DNA of 64,000 bases, taken from assembly GCA_963082875.1 (NCBI GenBank), contig OY720102.1, forward strand, positions 8,902,990-8,966,989, in the 5' to 3' direction. The notes beneath the pieces were generated by a model. That model did no database searches and was not told the DNA's origin. It saw nothing but the letters and a program-made list of their open reading frames with translations. This DNA is from Corella eumyota (lineage: Eukaryota; Chordata; Ascidiacea; Phlebobranchia; Corellidae). Positions 39,701 to 52,710 of the stretch are shown in pieces. Numbering within the stretch: position 1 is the first letter of the stretch; every line of letters begins with the position of its first letter. The position numbers were made by a program, and so were the translations under genes.

Positions 39701-42700
39701 CATAAGCGCCAGAAATTCCAAATTTTGCAATTGTGTGAACTAATTTTTATCATAGGCGCCAGAATTTTCAAATTTTGGAATTGGGTAGGATAATTCTCAT
39801 CATAGGCGCCAGAATTTTCAAATTTTGCAATTGGATTAGATAATTGTTATCATAAGCGCCAGAATTTCCAAATTTCGCAATTGTGTGGGCTAATTTTTAT
39901 CATAGGCGCCAGAATTTTCAAATTTTGCAATTGGGTGGGCTAATTTTTATCATAGGCGCCAGAGTTTTTAATTTTTGCATTTGGGTGGGTTAATCCTAAT
40001 TATTGGCGCCAGAATTTTCAAATTTTGCAATTGGTTGGGCTAATCTTAATCATAGGCGCCAGAATTTTCAATTTTTGCAATTAGGTGGGCTAATCCTAAT
40101 CATAGGCGCCAGAATTATCAAATTTTGCAATTGGGTGGGCTAATCCTAATCATAAGCCCAAGAAATTCCAAATTTTGCAATTAGGTGGGCTAATCCTAAT
40201 CATAAGCGGCAGAAATTTCAAATTTTGCAATTGTGTGGGCAAATTTTTATCATAGGCCCCAGAATTTTCGAATTTTGCAATTGGGTGGGTTAATCTAAAT
40301 CATAGGCCCCAGAATTTTTAATTTTTGCAATTGGGTGGGCTAATTTTTATTATTGGCGCCATAATTTTTAATTTTTGCAATTGGGTGGGCTAATCTTAAT
40401 CATAGGCGCCAGAATTTCCAAATTTTCCAATTGAGTGGGCTAATCCTAATCATATGCGCCAAAATTTTTAAAATTTGCCATTGGATAGGCTAATCTTATT
40501 CATAGGCGCTCGAATTTTTAAATTTTACAATGGAGTAGGCTAATCCTAAACATAAGCTCCAGAAATTCCAAATTTTGCAATTGTGTGGGTTAATTTTTAT
40601 CATAGGCGCCAGAATTTTCAAATTTTGCAATTGGGTGGGCTCTTCGTAATCATAAGCGCCAGAAATTCCAAATTTTGCAATTGTGTGAACTAATTTTTAT
40701 CATAGGCGCCAGAATTTTCAAATTTTGGAATTGGGTAGAATAATTCTCATCATAGGCGCCAGAATTTTTAAATTTTGCAATTGGGTGGGCTAATCCTAAT
40801 CATAGGCGTCAGAATTTCCAAATTTTGCAATTAGATGGCCTAATTTTTATTTTAGGCGCCATAATTTTGAAATTTTGCATTTGGGTGGGCTAATCCTAAT
40901 CATAGGCGCCAGAATTTTCAAATTTTGCAATTGGGTGGGCTCTTCGTAATCATAAGCGCCAAAAATTCCAAATTTTGCAATTGTGTGAACTAATTTTTAT
41001 CATAGGCGCCAGAATTTTCAAATTTTGGAATTGGGTGAGCTAATCCTAATCATAGGCGTCAGAATTTCCAAATTTTGCAGTTAGATGGGCTAATTTTTAT
41101 TTTAGGCGCCATAATTTTGAAATTTTGCATTTGGGTGGGCTAATCCTAATCATAGGCGCCAGAATTTTCAAATTTTGCAATTGGGTGGGCTAATCCTAAT
41201 CATAGGCGTCAGAATTTCCAAATTTTGCAATTAGATGGGCTAATTTTTATTTTAGGCGCCATAATTTTGAAATTTTGCATTTGGGTGGGCTAATCCTAAT
41301 CATAGGCGCCAGAATTTTCAAATTTTGCAATTGGGTGGGCTAATCCTAATCATATGCGCCAAAATTTTTAAATTTTGCAATTGGATGGGCTAATCTTAAT
41401 CATAGGCCCCAGAATTTCCAAATTTTACAATTGGGTTGGTTAATTTTGATTATAAGCAACAGAATTTTTAATTTTTGCATTTGGGTGGGCTAACCCTAAT
41501 TATATGCGCCAGAATTTCCAAATTTTGCAATTGAGTGGGCTAATCCTAATCACACGCGCCAAAATTTTTAAATTTTGTCATTGGATGGGCAAATCTTAAT
41601 TATAGGCGCTCGAATTTCCAAATTTTGCAATTGGGTATGCTAATCCTAATCATAAGCGCCAGAAATTCCGAATTTTGCAATTGTGTGAGTTAATTTTTAT
41701 CATAGGCTCTAGAATTTTCAAATTTTGCAATTGGGTGGCCTAATATTATTCATAGGCGCCAGAACTTTTAATTGTTGCAATTGGGTGGGCTAATTTCTAT
41801 CATTGGCGCCAGAATTTTCAAATTTTGCAATTGGGTATGATAATCCTCATCATAGGCGCCAGAATTTTCAAATTTTGCAATTGGATTAGATAATTGTTAT
41901 CATAAGCGCCAGAATTTCCAAATTTCGCAATTGTGTGGGCTAATTTTTATCATAGGCGCCAGAATTTTCAAATTTTGCAATTGGGTGGGCTAATTTTTAT
42001 CATAGGCGCCAGAATTTTTAATTTTTGCATTTGGGTGGGTTAATCCTAATTATTGGCGCCAGAATTATCAAATTTTGCAATTGGTTGGGCTAATCTTAAT
42101 CATAGGCGCCAGAATTTTCAATTTTTGCAATTAGGTGGGCTAATCCTAATCATAGGCGCCAGAATTTTCAAATTTTGCAATTGGGTGGGCTAATCCTAAT
42201 CATAAGCCCAAGAAATTCCAAATTTTGCAATTAGGTAGGCTACTCCTAATCATAAGCGGCAGAAATTCCAAATTTTGCAATTGTGTGGGCAAATTTTTAT
42301 CATAGGCCCCAGAATTTTCGAATTTTGCAATTGGGTGGGTTAATCTAAATCATAGGCCCCAGAATTTTTAATTTTTGCAATTGGGTGGGCTAATTTTTAT
42401 TATTAGCGCCATAATTTTTAATTTTTGCAATTGGGTGGGCTAATCTTAATCATAGGCGCCAGAATTTCCAAATTTTCCAATTGAGTGGGCTAATCCTAAT
42501 CATATGCGCCAAAATTTTTAAAATTTGCCATTGGATAGGCTAATCTTATTCATAGGCGCTCGAATTTTTAAATTTTACAATGGAGTAGGCTAATCCTAAA
42601 CATAAGCGCCAGAAATTCCAAATTTTGCAATTGTGTGGATTAATTTTTATCATAGGCGCCAGAATTTTCAAATTTTGCAATTGGGTGGGCTCTTCGTAAT

Positions 42701-45618
42701 CATAAGCGCCAGAAATTCCAAATTTTGCAATTGTGTGAACTAATTTTTATCATAGGCGCCAGAATTTTCAAATTTTGGAATTGGGTAGGATAATTCTCAT
42801 CATAGGCGCCAGAATTTTTAAATTTTGCAATTGGGTGGGCTAATCCTAATCATAGGCGTCAGAATTTCCAAATTTTGCAATTAGATGGGCTAATTTTTAT
42901 TTTAGTCGCCATAATTTTGAAATTTTGCATTTGGGTGGGCTAATCCTAATCATAGGCGCCAGAATTTTCAAATTTTGCAATTGGGTGGGCTAATTTTTAT
43001 CATAGGCGCCAGAGTTTTTAATTTTTGCATTTGGGTGGGTTAATCTTAATTATTGGCGCCAGAATTTTTAAATTTTGCAATTGGTTGGGCTAATCTTAAT
43101 CATAGGCGCCAGAATTTTCAATTTTTGCAATTAGGTGGGCTAATCCTAATCATAGGCGCCAGAATTTTCAAATTTTGCAATTGGGTGGGCTAATCCTAAT
43201 CATAAGCCCAAGAAATTCCAAATTTTGCAATTAGGTGAGCTAATCCTAATCATAAGCGGCAGAAATTTCAAATTTTGCAATTGTGTGGGCAAATTTTTAT
43301 CATAGGCCCCAGAATTTTCAAATTTTGCAATTGGGTGGGTTAATCTAAATCATAGGCCCCAGAATTTTTAATTTTTGCAATTGGGTGGGCTAATTTTTAT
43401 TATTGGCGCCATAATTTTTAATTTTTGCAATTGGGTTGGCTAATCCTAATCATAGGCGCCAGAATTTCCAAATTTTCCAATTGAGTGGGCTAATCCTAAT
43501 CATATGCGCCAAAATTTTTAAAATTTGGCATTGGATAAGCTAATCTTATTCATAGGCGCTCGAATTTTTAAATTTTACAATGGAGTAGGCTAATCCTAAA
43601 CATAAGCTCCAGAAATTCCAAATTTTGCAATTGTGTGGGTTAATTTTTATCATAGGCGCCAGAATTTTCAAATTTTGCAATTGGGTGGGCTCTTCGTAAT
43701 CATAAGCGCCAAAAATTCCAAATTTTGCAATTGTGTGAACTAATTTTTATCATAGGCGCCAGAATTTTCAAATTTTGGAATTGGGTGAGCTAATCCTAAT
43801 CATAGGCGTCAGAATTTCCAAATTTTGCAATTAGATGGGCTAATTTTTATTTTAGGCGCCATAATTTTGAAATTTTGCATTTGGGTGGGCTAATCCTAAT
43901 CATAGGCGCCAGAATTTTCAAATTTTGCAATTGGGTGGGCTAATCCTAATCATAGGCGTCAGAATTTCCAAATTTTGCAATTAGATGGGCTAATTTTTAT
44001 TTTAGGCGCCATAATTTTAAAATTTTGCATTTGGGTGGGCTAATCCTAATCATAGGCGCCAGAATTTTCAAATTTTGCAATTGGGTGGGCTAATCCTAAT
44101 CATATGCGCCAAAATTTTTAAATTTTGCAATTGGATGGGCTAATCTTAATCATAGGCCCCAGAATTTCCAAATTTTACAATTGGGTTGGTTAATTTTGAT
44201 TATAAGCAACAGAATTTTTAATTTTTGCATTTGGGTGGGCTAATCCTAATTATATGCGCCAGAATTTCCAAATTTTGCAATTGAGTGGGCTAATCCTAAT
44301 CACACGCGCCAAAATTTTTAAATTTTGTCATTGGATGGGCAAATCTTAATTATAGGCGCTCGAATTTCCAAATTTTGCAATTGGGTATGCTAATCCTAAT
44401 CATAAGCGCCAGAAATTCCGAATTTTGCAATTGTGTGAGTTAATTTTTATCATAGGCTCTAGAATTTTCAAATTTTGCAATTGGGTGGCCTAATATTATT
44501 CATAGGCGCCAGAACTTTTAATTGTTGCAATTGGGTGGGCTAATTTCTATCATTGGCGCCAGAATTTTCAAATTTTGCAATTGGGTATGATAATCCTCAT
44601 CATAGGCGCCAGAATTTTCAAATTTTGCAATTGGATTAGATAATTGTTATCATAAGCGCCAGAATTTCCAAATTTCGCAATTGTGTGGGCTAATTTTTAT
44701 CATAGGCGCCAGAATTTTCAAATTTTGCAATTGGGTGGGCTAATTTTTATCATAGGCGCCAGAGTTTTTAATTTTTGCATTTGGGTGGGTTAATCCTAAT
44801 TATTGGCGCCAGAATTATCAAATTTTGCAATTGGTTGGGCTAATCTTAATCATAGGCGCCAGAATTTTCAATTTTTGCAATTAGGTGGGCTAATCTTAAT
44901 CATAGGCGCCAGAATTTTCAAATTTTGCAATTGGGTGGGCTAATCCTAATCATAAGCCCAAGAAATTCCAAATTTTGCAATTAGGTAGTGTACTCCTAAT
45001 CATAAGCGGCAGAAATTCCAAATTTTGCAATTGTGTGGGCAAATTTTTATCATAGGCCCCAGAATTTTCGAATTTTGCAATTGGGTGGGTTAATCTAAAT
45101 CATAGGCCCCAGAATTTTTAATTTTTGCAATTGGGTGGGCTAATTTTTATTATTAGCGCCATAATTTTTAATTTTTGCAATTGAGTGGGCTAATCTTAAT
45201 CATAGGCGCCAGAATTTCCAAATTTTCCAATTGAGTGGGCTAATCCTAATCATATGCGCCAAAATTTTTAAAATTTGCCATTGGATAGGCTAATCTTATT
45301 CATAGGCGCTCGAATTTTTAAATTTTACAATGGAGTAGGCTAATCCTAAACATAAGCGCCAGAAATTCCAAATTTTGCAATTGTGTGGATTAATTTTTAT
45401 CATAGGCGCCAGAATTTTCAAATTTTGCAATTGGGTGGGCTCTTCGTAATCATAAGCGCCAGAAATTCCAAATTTTGCAATTGTGTGAACTAATTTTTAT
45501 CATAGGCGCCAGAATTTTCAAATTTTGGAATTGGGTAGGATAATTCTCATCATAGGCGCCAGAATTTTTAAATTTTGCAATTGGGTGGGCTAATCCTAAT
45601 CATAGGCGTCAGAATTTC
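33722..45618 (+). repeat. 11.9-kb tandem duplication, unit 2 (11,897 bp)
   Basis: This is the second unit, 100 bp longer because it keeps m18 and m19. At 45618/45619 it returns to m5 (TAGATGGGCTAATTTTTATTTTAGTC), the normal successor of m4, whereas unit 1 ends with m4 followed by another m4. The breakpoint therefore lies within the m4-type monomer and leaves the 50-bp register intact. The near-identity of about 11.8 kb makes this the youngest large event in the window, unless it is an assembly duplication. Confidence 0.9.
34422..41868 (+). repeat. 7.4-kb block, copy C (7,447 bp)
   Basis: This third copy of the block was brought here by the 11.8-kb tandem duplication. It keeps the two monomers that copy B lacks and carries the three shared 1-bp deletions at about 36971, 38923 and 39020. 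Its first monomer is the same m22/m11 chimera as in copy B, so it descends from the duplicated A/B junction rather than from the start of copy A, which has an ordinary m11 there. Confidence 0.9.
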
Positions 45619-47068
45619 CAAATTTTGCAATTAGATGGGCTAATTTTTATTTTAGTCGCCATAATTTTGAAATTTTGCATTTGGGTGGGCTAATCCTAAT
45701 CATAGGCGCCAGAATTTTCAAATTTTGCAATTGGGTGGGCTAATCCTAATCATATGCGCCAAAATTTTTAAATTTTGCAATTGTATGGGCTAATCTTAAT
45801 CATAGGCCCCAGAATTTCCAAATTTTACAATTGGGTTGGTTAATTTTGATTATAAGCAACAGAATTTTTAATTTTTGCATTTGGGTGGGCTAATCCTAAT
45901 CATATGCGCCAGAATTTCCAAATTCTGCAATTGAGTGGGCTAATCCTAATCACACGCGCCAAAATTTTTAAATTTTGTCATTGGATGGGCAAATCTTAAT
46001 CATAGGCGCTCGAATTTCCAAATTTTGCAATTGGGTATGCTAATCCTAATCATAAGCGCCAGAAATTCCGAATTTTGCAATTGTGTGAGTTAATTTTTAT
46101 CATAGGCTCTAGAATTTTCAAATTTTGCAATTGGGTGGCCTAATATTATTCATAGGCGCCAGAACTTTTAATTGTTGCAATTGGGTGGGCTAATTTCTAT
46201 CATTGGCGCCAGAATTTTCAAATTTTGCAATTGGGTATGATAATCCTCATCATAGGCGCCAGAATTTTCAAATTTTGCAATTGGATTAGATAATTGTTAT
46301 CATAAGCGCCAGAATTTCCAAATTTCGCAATTGTGTGGGCTAATTTTTATCATAGGCGCCAGAATTTTCAAATTTTGCAATTGGGTGGGCTAATTTTTAT
46401 CATAGGCGCCAGAGTTTTTAATTTTTGCATTTGGGTGGGTTAATCCTAATTATTGGCGCCAGAATTATCAAATTTTGCAATTGGTTGGGCTAATCTTAAT
46501 CATAGGCGCCAGAATTTTCAATTTTTGCAATTAGGTGGGCTAATCCTAATCATAGGCGCCAGAATTTTCAAATTTTGCAATTGGGTGGGCTAATCCTAAT
46601 CATAAGCCCAAGAAATTCCAAATTTTGCAATTAGGTAGGCTACTCCTAATCATAAGCGGCAGAAATTCCAAATTTTGCAATTGTGTGGGCAAATTTTTAT
46701 CATAGGCCCCAGAATTTTCGAATTTTGCAATTGGGTGGGTTAATCTAAATCATAGGCCCCAGAATTTTTAATTTTTGCAATTGGGTGGGCTAATTTTTAT
46801 TATTAGCGCCATAATTTTTAATTTTTGCAATTGGGTGGGCTAATCTTAATCATAGGCGCCAGAATTTCCAAATTTTCCAATTGAGTGGGCTAATCCTAAT
46901 CATATGCGCCAAAATTTTTAAAATTTGCCATTGGATAGGCTAATCTTATTCATAGGCGCTCGAATTTTTAAATTTTACAATGGAGTAGGCTAATCCTAAA
47001 CATAAGCGCCAGAAATTCCAAATTTTGCAATTGTGTGGATTAATTTTTATCATAGGCGCCAGAATTTT
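45419..47068 (+). repeat. Canonical 33-monomer higher-order repeat (1,650 bp)
   Basis: This is the most complete HOR copy and serves as the reference ladder m1-m33. It starts at m1, whose middle reads GGGCTCTTCGTAATC, and the next m1 starts exactly 1,650 bp later. Useful marker monomers are: m2 GTGTGAACTAA; m3 TTTTGGAATTGGGTAGGA; m5 TTATTTTAGTCGCCATAA; m9 TTACAATTGGGTTGGTTAA; m11 AATCACACGCGCC; m12 TTTGTCATTGGATGGGC; m14 GGCTCTAGAA; m15 GGCCTAATATTATTC; m16 TAATTGTTGC; m18 GGATTAGATAATTG; m20-m21 GAGTTTTTAATTTTTGC; m24 AAGCCCAAGAAATTC; m25 AAGCGGCAG; m27 TTAATCTAAATC; m30 TTTTCCAATTGAG; m31 TAAAATTTGCCATTGG; m32 TTACAATGGAG. All 33 are different, so the HOR is a mosaic of old monomer divergence homogenised as a block. 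Confidence 0.93.
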
Positions 47069-48768
47069 CAAATTTTGCAATTGGGTGGGCTCTTCGTAAT
47101 CATAAGCGCCAGAAATTCCAAATTTTGCAATTGTGTGAACTAATTTTTATCATAGGCGCCAGAATTTTCAAATTTTGGAATTGGGTAGGATAATTCTCAT
47201 CATAGGCGCCAGAATTTTTAAATTTTGCAATTGGGTGGGCTAATCCTAATCATAGGCGTCAGAATTTCCAAATTTTGCAATTAGATGGGCTAATTTTTAT
47301 TTTAGTCGCCATAATTTTGAAATTTTGCATTTGGGTGGGCTAATCCTAATCATAGGCGCCAGAATTTTCAAATTTTGCAAATGGGTGGGCTAATCCTAAT
47401 CATATGCGCCAAAATTTTTAAATTTTGCAATTGTATGGGCTAATCTTAATCATAGGCCCCAGAATTTCCAAATTTTACAATTGGGTTGGTTAATTTTGAT
47501 TATAAGCAACAGAATTTTTAATTTTTGCATTTGGGTGGGCTAATCCTAATCATATGCGCCAGAATTTCCAAATTCTGCAATTGAGTGGGCTAATCCTAAT
47601 CACACGCGCCAAAATTTTTAAATTTTGTCATTGGATGGGCAAATCTTAATCATAGGCGCTCGAATTTCCAAATTTTGCAATTGGGTATGCTAATCCTAAT
47701 CATAAGCGCCAGAAATTCCGAATTTTGCAATTGTGTGAGCTGATTTTTATCATAGGCTCTAGAATTTTCAAATTTTGCAATTGGGTGGCCTAATATTATT
47801 CATAGGCGCCAGAACTATTAATTGTTGCAATTGGGTGGGCTAATTTCTATCATTGGCGCCAGAATTTTCAAATTTTGCAATTGGATTGGATAATCGTTAT
47901 CATAAGCGCCAGAATTTCCAAATTTTGCAATTGTGTGGGCTAATTTTTATCATAGGCGCCAGAATTTTCAAATTTTGCAATTGGGTGGGCTAATTTTAAT
48001 TATAAGCACCAGAATTTTCAAATTTTGCAATTGGGTGGGCTAATCCTAATCATATGCGCCAGAATTATTAAATTTTGAAATTGGGTTGGCTAATTTTTAT
48101 CATATGCACCAAAATTTTCAAATTTTGCAATTGGGTGTGCTAATCCTAAACATAAGCGCCAGAATTTTCAAATTTTGCAATTGGGTGGGCTAATTTTTAT
48201 CATAGGCGCTAGAGTTTTTAATTTTTGCATTTGTGTGGGCTAATCCTAATCATAGGCGCCAGAATTTTCAAATTTTGCAATTAGGTGGGCTAATCCTAAT
48301 CATAAGCCCAAGAAATTCCAAATTTTCCAATTAGGTGGGCTAATCCTAATCATAAGCGGCAGAAATTCCAAATTTTGCAATTGTGTAGGCAAATTTTTAT
48401 CATAGGCCCCAGAATTTTCAAATTTTGCAATTGGGTGGGTTAATCTATATCATAGGCGCAAGAATTTTTAATTTTTGCAATTGGGTGGGCTAATTTTTAT
48501 CATTGGCGCCATAATTTTTAATTTTTGCAATTGGGTGGGCTAATCCTAATCATAGGCGCCAGAATTTCCAAATTTTCCAATTGAGTGGGCTAATCCTAAT
48601 CATATGCGCCAAAATTTTTAAAATTTGCCATTGAATAGGCTAATCTTATTCATAGGCGCTCGAATTTTTAAATTTTACAATGGAGTAGGCTAATCCTAAA
48701 CATAAGCTTCAGAAATTCCAAATTTTGCAATTGTGTGGATTAATTTTTATCATAGGCGCCAGAATTTT
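47069..48768 (+). repeat. Variant HOR copy, 34 monomers (1,700 bp)
   Basis: This copy directly follows the canonical 33-mer in register and repeats m1-m13 closely. It then changes to a sister variant: m14 reads GTGAGCTGATTTTTATC, and after m19 there is a run including CAGAATTATTAAATTTTGAA and CATATGCACCAAAATT that is absent from the canonical ladder. The same run occurs near 961-1060 and in the three 7.4-kb blocks (near 16710, 24060 and 35960). The copy ends at the next CTCTTC monomer, here in the variant form GGTCTCTTCATAATC. It shows that at least two HOR lineages alternate within one array. Confidence 0.85.
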
Positions 48769-50860
48769 CAAATTTTGCAATTGGGTGGTCTCTTCATAAT
48801 CATAAGCGCCAGAATTTCCAAATTTTGCAATTGTGTGAACTAATTTTTATCATAGGCGCCAGAATTTTCAAATTTTGGAATTGGGTATGATAATTCTCAT
48901 CATAGGCGCCAGAATTTTTAAATTTTGCAATTGGGTGGGCTAATCCTAATCATAGGCGTCAGAATTTCCAAATTTTGCAATTAGATAGCCTAATTTTTAT
49001 CATAGGCGCCATAATTTTGAATTTTTGCATTTGGGTGGGCTAATCCTAATCATAGGCGCCAGAATTTTCAAATTTTGCAATTGGGTGGGCTAATCCTAAT
49101 CATATGCGCCAAAATTTTTAAATTTTGCAATTGGATGGGCTAATTTTTATTATTGGCGCCATAATTTTTAATTTTTGCAATTGGGTGGGCTAATCTTAAT
49201 CATAGGCGCCAGAATTTCCAAATTTTCCAATTGAGTGGGCTAATCCTAATCATATGCGCCAAAATTTTTAAAATTTGCCATTGGATAGGCTAATCTTATT
49301 CATAGGCGCTCGAATTTTTAAATTTTACAATGGAGTAGGCTAATCCTAAACATAAGCTCCAGAAATTCCAAATTTTGCAATTGTGTGGGTTAATTTTTAT
49401 CATAGGCGCCAGAATTTTCAAATTTTGCAATTGGGTGGGCTCTTCGTAATCATAAGCGCCAGAAATTCCAAATTTTGCAATTGTGTGAACTAATTTTTAT
49501 CATAGGCGCCAGAATTTCCAAATTTTGGAATTGGGTAGGATAATTCTCATCATAGGCGCCAGAATTTTTAAATTTTGCAATTGGGTGGGCTAATCCTAAT
49601 CATAGGCGTCAGAATTTCCAAATTTTGCAATTAGATGGCCTAATTTTTATTTTAGGCGCCATAATTTTGCATTTGGGTGGGCTAATCCTAATCATAGGCG
49701 CCAGAATTTTCAAATTTTGCAATTGGGTGGGCTAATCCTAATCATATGCGCCAAAATTTTTAAATTTTGCAATTGTATGGGCTAATCTTAATCATAGGCC
49801 CCAGAATTTCCAAATTTTACAATTGGGTTGGTTAATTTTGATTATAAGCAACAGAATTTTTAATTTTTGCATTTGGGTGGGCTAATCCTAATCATATGCG
49901 CCAGAATTTCCAAATTCTGCAATTGAGTGGGCTAATCCTAATCACACGCGCCAAAATTTTTAAATTTTGTCATTGGATGGGCAAATCTTAATCATAGGCG
50001 CTCGAATTTCCAAATTTTGCAATTGGGTGGGCTAATCCTAATCATAAGCGCCAGAAATTCCGAATTTTGCAATTGTGTGAGCTAATTTTTATCATAGGCT
50101 CTAGAATTTTCAAATTTTGCAATTGGGTGGCCTAATATTATTTATAGGCGCCAGAACTATTAATTGTTGCAATTGGGTGGGCTAATTTCTATCATTGGCG
50201 CCAGAATTTTCAAATTTTGCAATTGGGTATGATAATCCTCATCATAGGCGCCTGAATTTTCAAATTTTGCAATTGGATTGGATAATCGTTATCATAAGCG
50301 CCAGAATTTCCAAATTTTGCAATTGTGTGGGCTAATTTTTTTCATAGGCGCCAGAATTTTCAAATTTTGCAATTGGGTGGGCTAATTTTTATCATAGGCG
50401 CCAGAGTTTTTAATTTTTGCATTTGGGTGGGTTAATCTTAATTATTAGCACCAGAATTTTTAAATTTTGCAATTGGTTGGGCTAATCTTAATCATAGGCG
50501 CCAGAATTTTCAATTTTTGCAATTAGGTGGGCTAATCCTAATCATAGGCGCCAGAATTTTCAAATTTTGCAATTGGGTGGGCTAATCCTAATCATAAGCC
50601 CAAGAAATTCCAAATTTTGCAATTAGGTGAGCTAATCCTAATCATAAGCGGCAGAAATTCCAAATTTTGCAATTGTGTGGGCAAATTTTTATCATAGGCC
50701 CCAGAATTTTCAAATTTTGCAATTGGGTGGGTTAATTTAAATCATAGGCCCCAGAATTTTTAATTTTTGCAATTGGGTGGGCTAATTTTTATTATTGGCG
50801 CCATAATTTTTAATTTTTGCAATTGAGTGGGCTAATCCTAATCCTAGGCGCCAGAATTTC

Positions 50861-52710
50861 CAAATTTTCCAATTGAGTGGGCTAATCCTAATTATATGCG
50901 CCAAAATTTTTAAAATTTGCCATTGGATAGGCTAATCTTATTCATAGGCGCTCGAATTTTTAAATTTTACAATGGAGTAGGCTAATCCTAAACATAAGCT
51001 TCAGAAATTCCAAATTTTGCAATTGTGTGGGTTAATTTTTATCATAGGCGCCAGAATTTTCAAATTTTGCAATTGGGTGGGCTAATCCTAATCATATGCG
51101 CCAAAATTTTTAAATTTTGCAATTGGATGGGCTAATCTTAATCATAGGCCCCAGAATTTCCAAATTTTACAATTGGGTTGGTTAATTTTGATTATAAGCA
51201 ACAGAATTTTTAATTTTTGCATTTGGGTGGGCTAATCCTAATCATATGCGCCAGAATTTCCAAATTTTGCAATTGAGTGGGCTAATCCTAATCACACGCG
51301 CCAATATTTTTAAATTTTGTCATTGGATGGGCAAATCTTAATCATAGGCGCTCGAATTTCCAAATTTTGCAATTGGGTATGCTAATCCTAATCATAATCG
51401 CCAGAAATTCCGAACTTTGCAATTGTGTGAGCTAATTTTTATCATAGGCTCTAGAATTTTCAAATTTTGCAATTGGGTGGCCTAATATTATTCATAGGCG
51501 CCAGAACTTTTAATTATTGCAATTGGGTGGGCTAATTTCTATCATTGGCGCCAGAATTTTCAAATTTTGCAATTGGGTATGATAATCCTCATCATAGGCG
51601 CCAGAATTTTCAAATTTTGCAATTGGATTAGATAATTGTTATCATAAGCGCCAGAATTTCCAAATTTCGCAATTGTGTGGGCTAATTTTTATCATAGGCG
51701 CCAGAATTTTCAAATTTTGCAATTGGGTGGGCTAATTTTTATCATAGGCGCCAGAGTTTTTAATTTTTGCATTTGGGTGGGTTAATCCTAATTATTGGCG
51801 CCAGAATTATCAAATTTTGCAATTGGTTGGGCTAATCTTAATCATAGGCGCCAGAATTTTCAATTTTTGCAATTAGGTGGGCTAATCCTAATCATAGGCG
51901 CCAGAATTTTCAAATTTTGCAATTGGGTGGGCTAATCCTAATCATAAGCCCAAGAAATTCCAAATTTTGCAATTAGGTAGGCTACTCCTAATCATAAGCG
52001 GCAGAAATTCCAAATTTTGCAATTGTGTGGGCAAATTTTTATCATAGGCCCCAGAATTTTCGAATTTTGCAATTGGGTGGGTTAATCTAAATCATAGGCC
52101 CCAGAATTTTTAATTTTTGCAATTGGGTGGGCTAATTTTTATTATTAGCGCCATAATTTTTAATTTTTGCAATTGAGTGGGCTAATCTTAATCATAGGCG
52201 CCAGAATTTCCAAATTTTCCAATTGAGTGGGCTAATCCTAATCATATGCGCCAAAATTTTTAAAATTTGCCATTGGATAGGCTAATCTTATTCATAGGCG
52301 CTCGAATTTTTAAATTTTACAATGGAGTAGGCTAATCCTAAACATAAGCGCCAGAAATTCCAAATTTTGCAATTGTGTGGATTAATTTTTATCATAGGCG
52401 CCAGAATTTTCAAATTTTGCAATTGGGTGGGCTCTTCGTAATCATAAGCGCCAGAAATTCCAAATTTTGCAATTGTGTGAACTAATTTTTATCATAGGCG
52501 CCAGAATTTTCAAATTTTGGAATTGGGTAGGATAATTCTCATCATAGGCGCCAGAATTTTTAAATTTTGCAATTGGGTGGGCTAATCCTAATCATAGGCG
52601 TCAGAATTTCCAAATTTTGCAATTAGATGGGCTAATTTTTATTTTAGTCGCCATAATTTTGAAATTTTGCATTTGGGTGGGCTAATCCTAATCATAGGCG
52701 CCAGAATTTC
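50861..52710 (+). repeat. 1,850-bp tandem duplication, copy 1 (37 monomers)
   Basis: Copy 2 is 52711-54560. Both begin at m30 (TTTTCCAATTGAG) with the variant CCTAATTATATGCGCC and contain the rare CCAATATTTT (51301 and 53151) and CGAACTTTGC (51411 and 53261). Differences are few: TTCAGAAATT at 51000 against TCCAGAAATT at 52850, and CATAATCGCC near 51394 against CATAAGCGCC near 53244. Copy 1 ends when m6 at about 52661 is followed by m30 instead of m7. Confidence 0.9.

Larger units (their letters stand above)
44069..51610 (+). repeat. 7.5-kb block, left copy (offset 8,842 bp)
   Basis: This block aligns with 52911-60452 at a constant offset of 8,842 bp (177 monomers minus 8 bp), apart from two compensating 1,000-bp gaps. 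The 8 bp come from the 42-bp monomer at about 49668. The left copy lacks 20 monomers at a chimeric monomer (m8 front, m28 back) at 49119-49168; the right copy has those 1,000 bp at about 56961-57960. In reverse, 1,000 bp at about 47522-48521 is missing from the right copy at about 56363. The left edge overlaps the end of the 11.9-kb unit. Confidence 0.85.
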
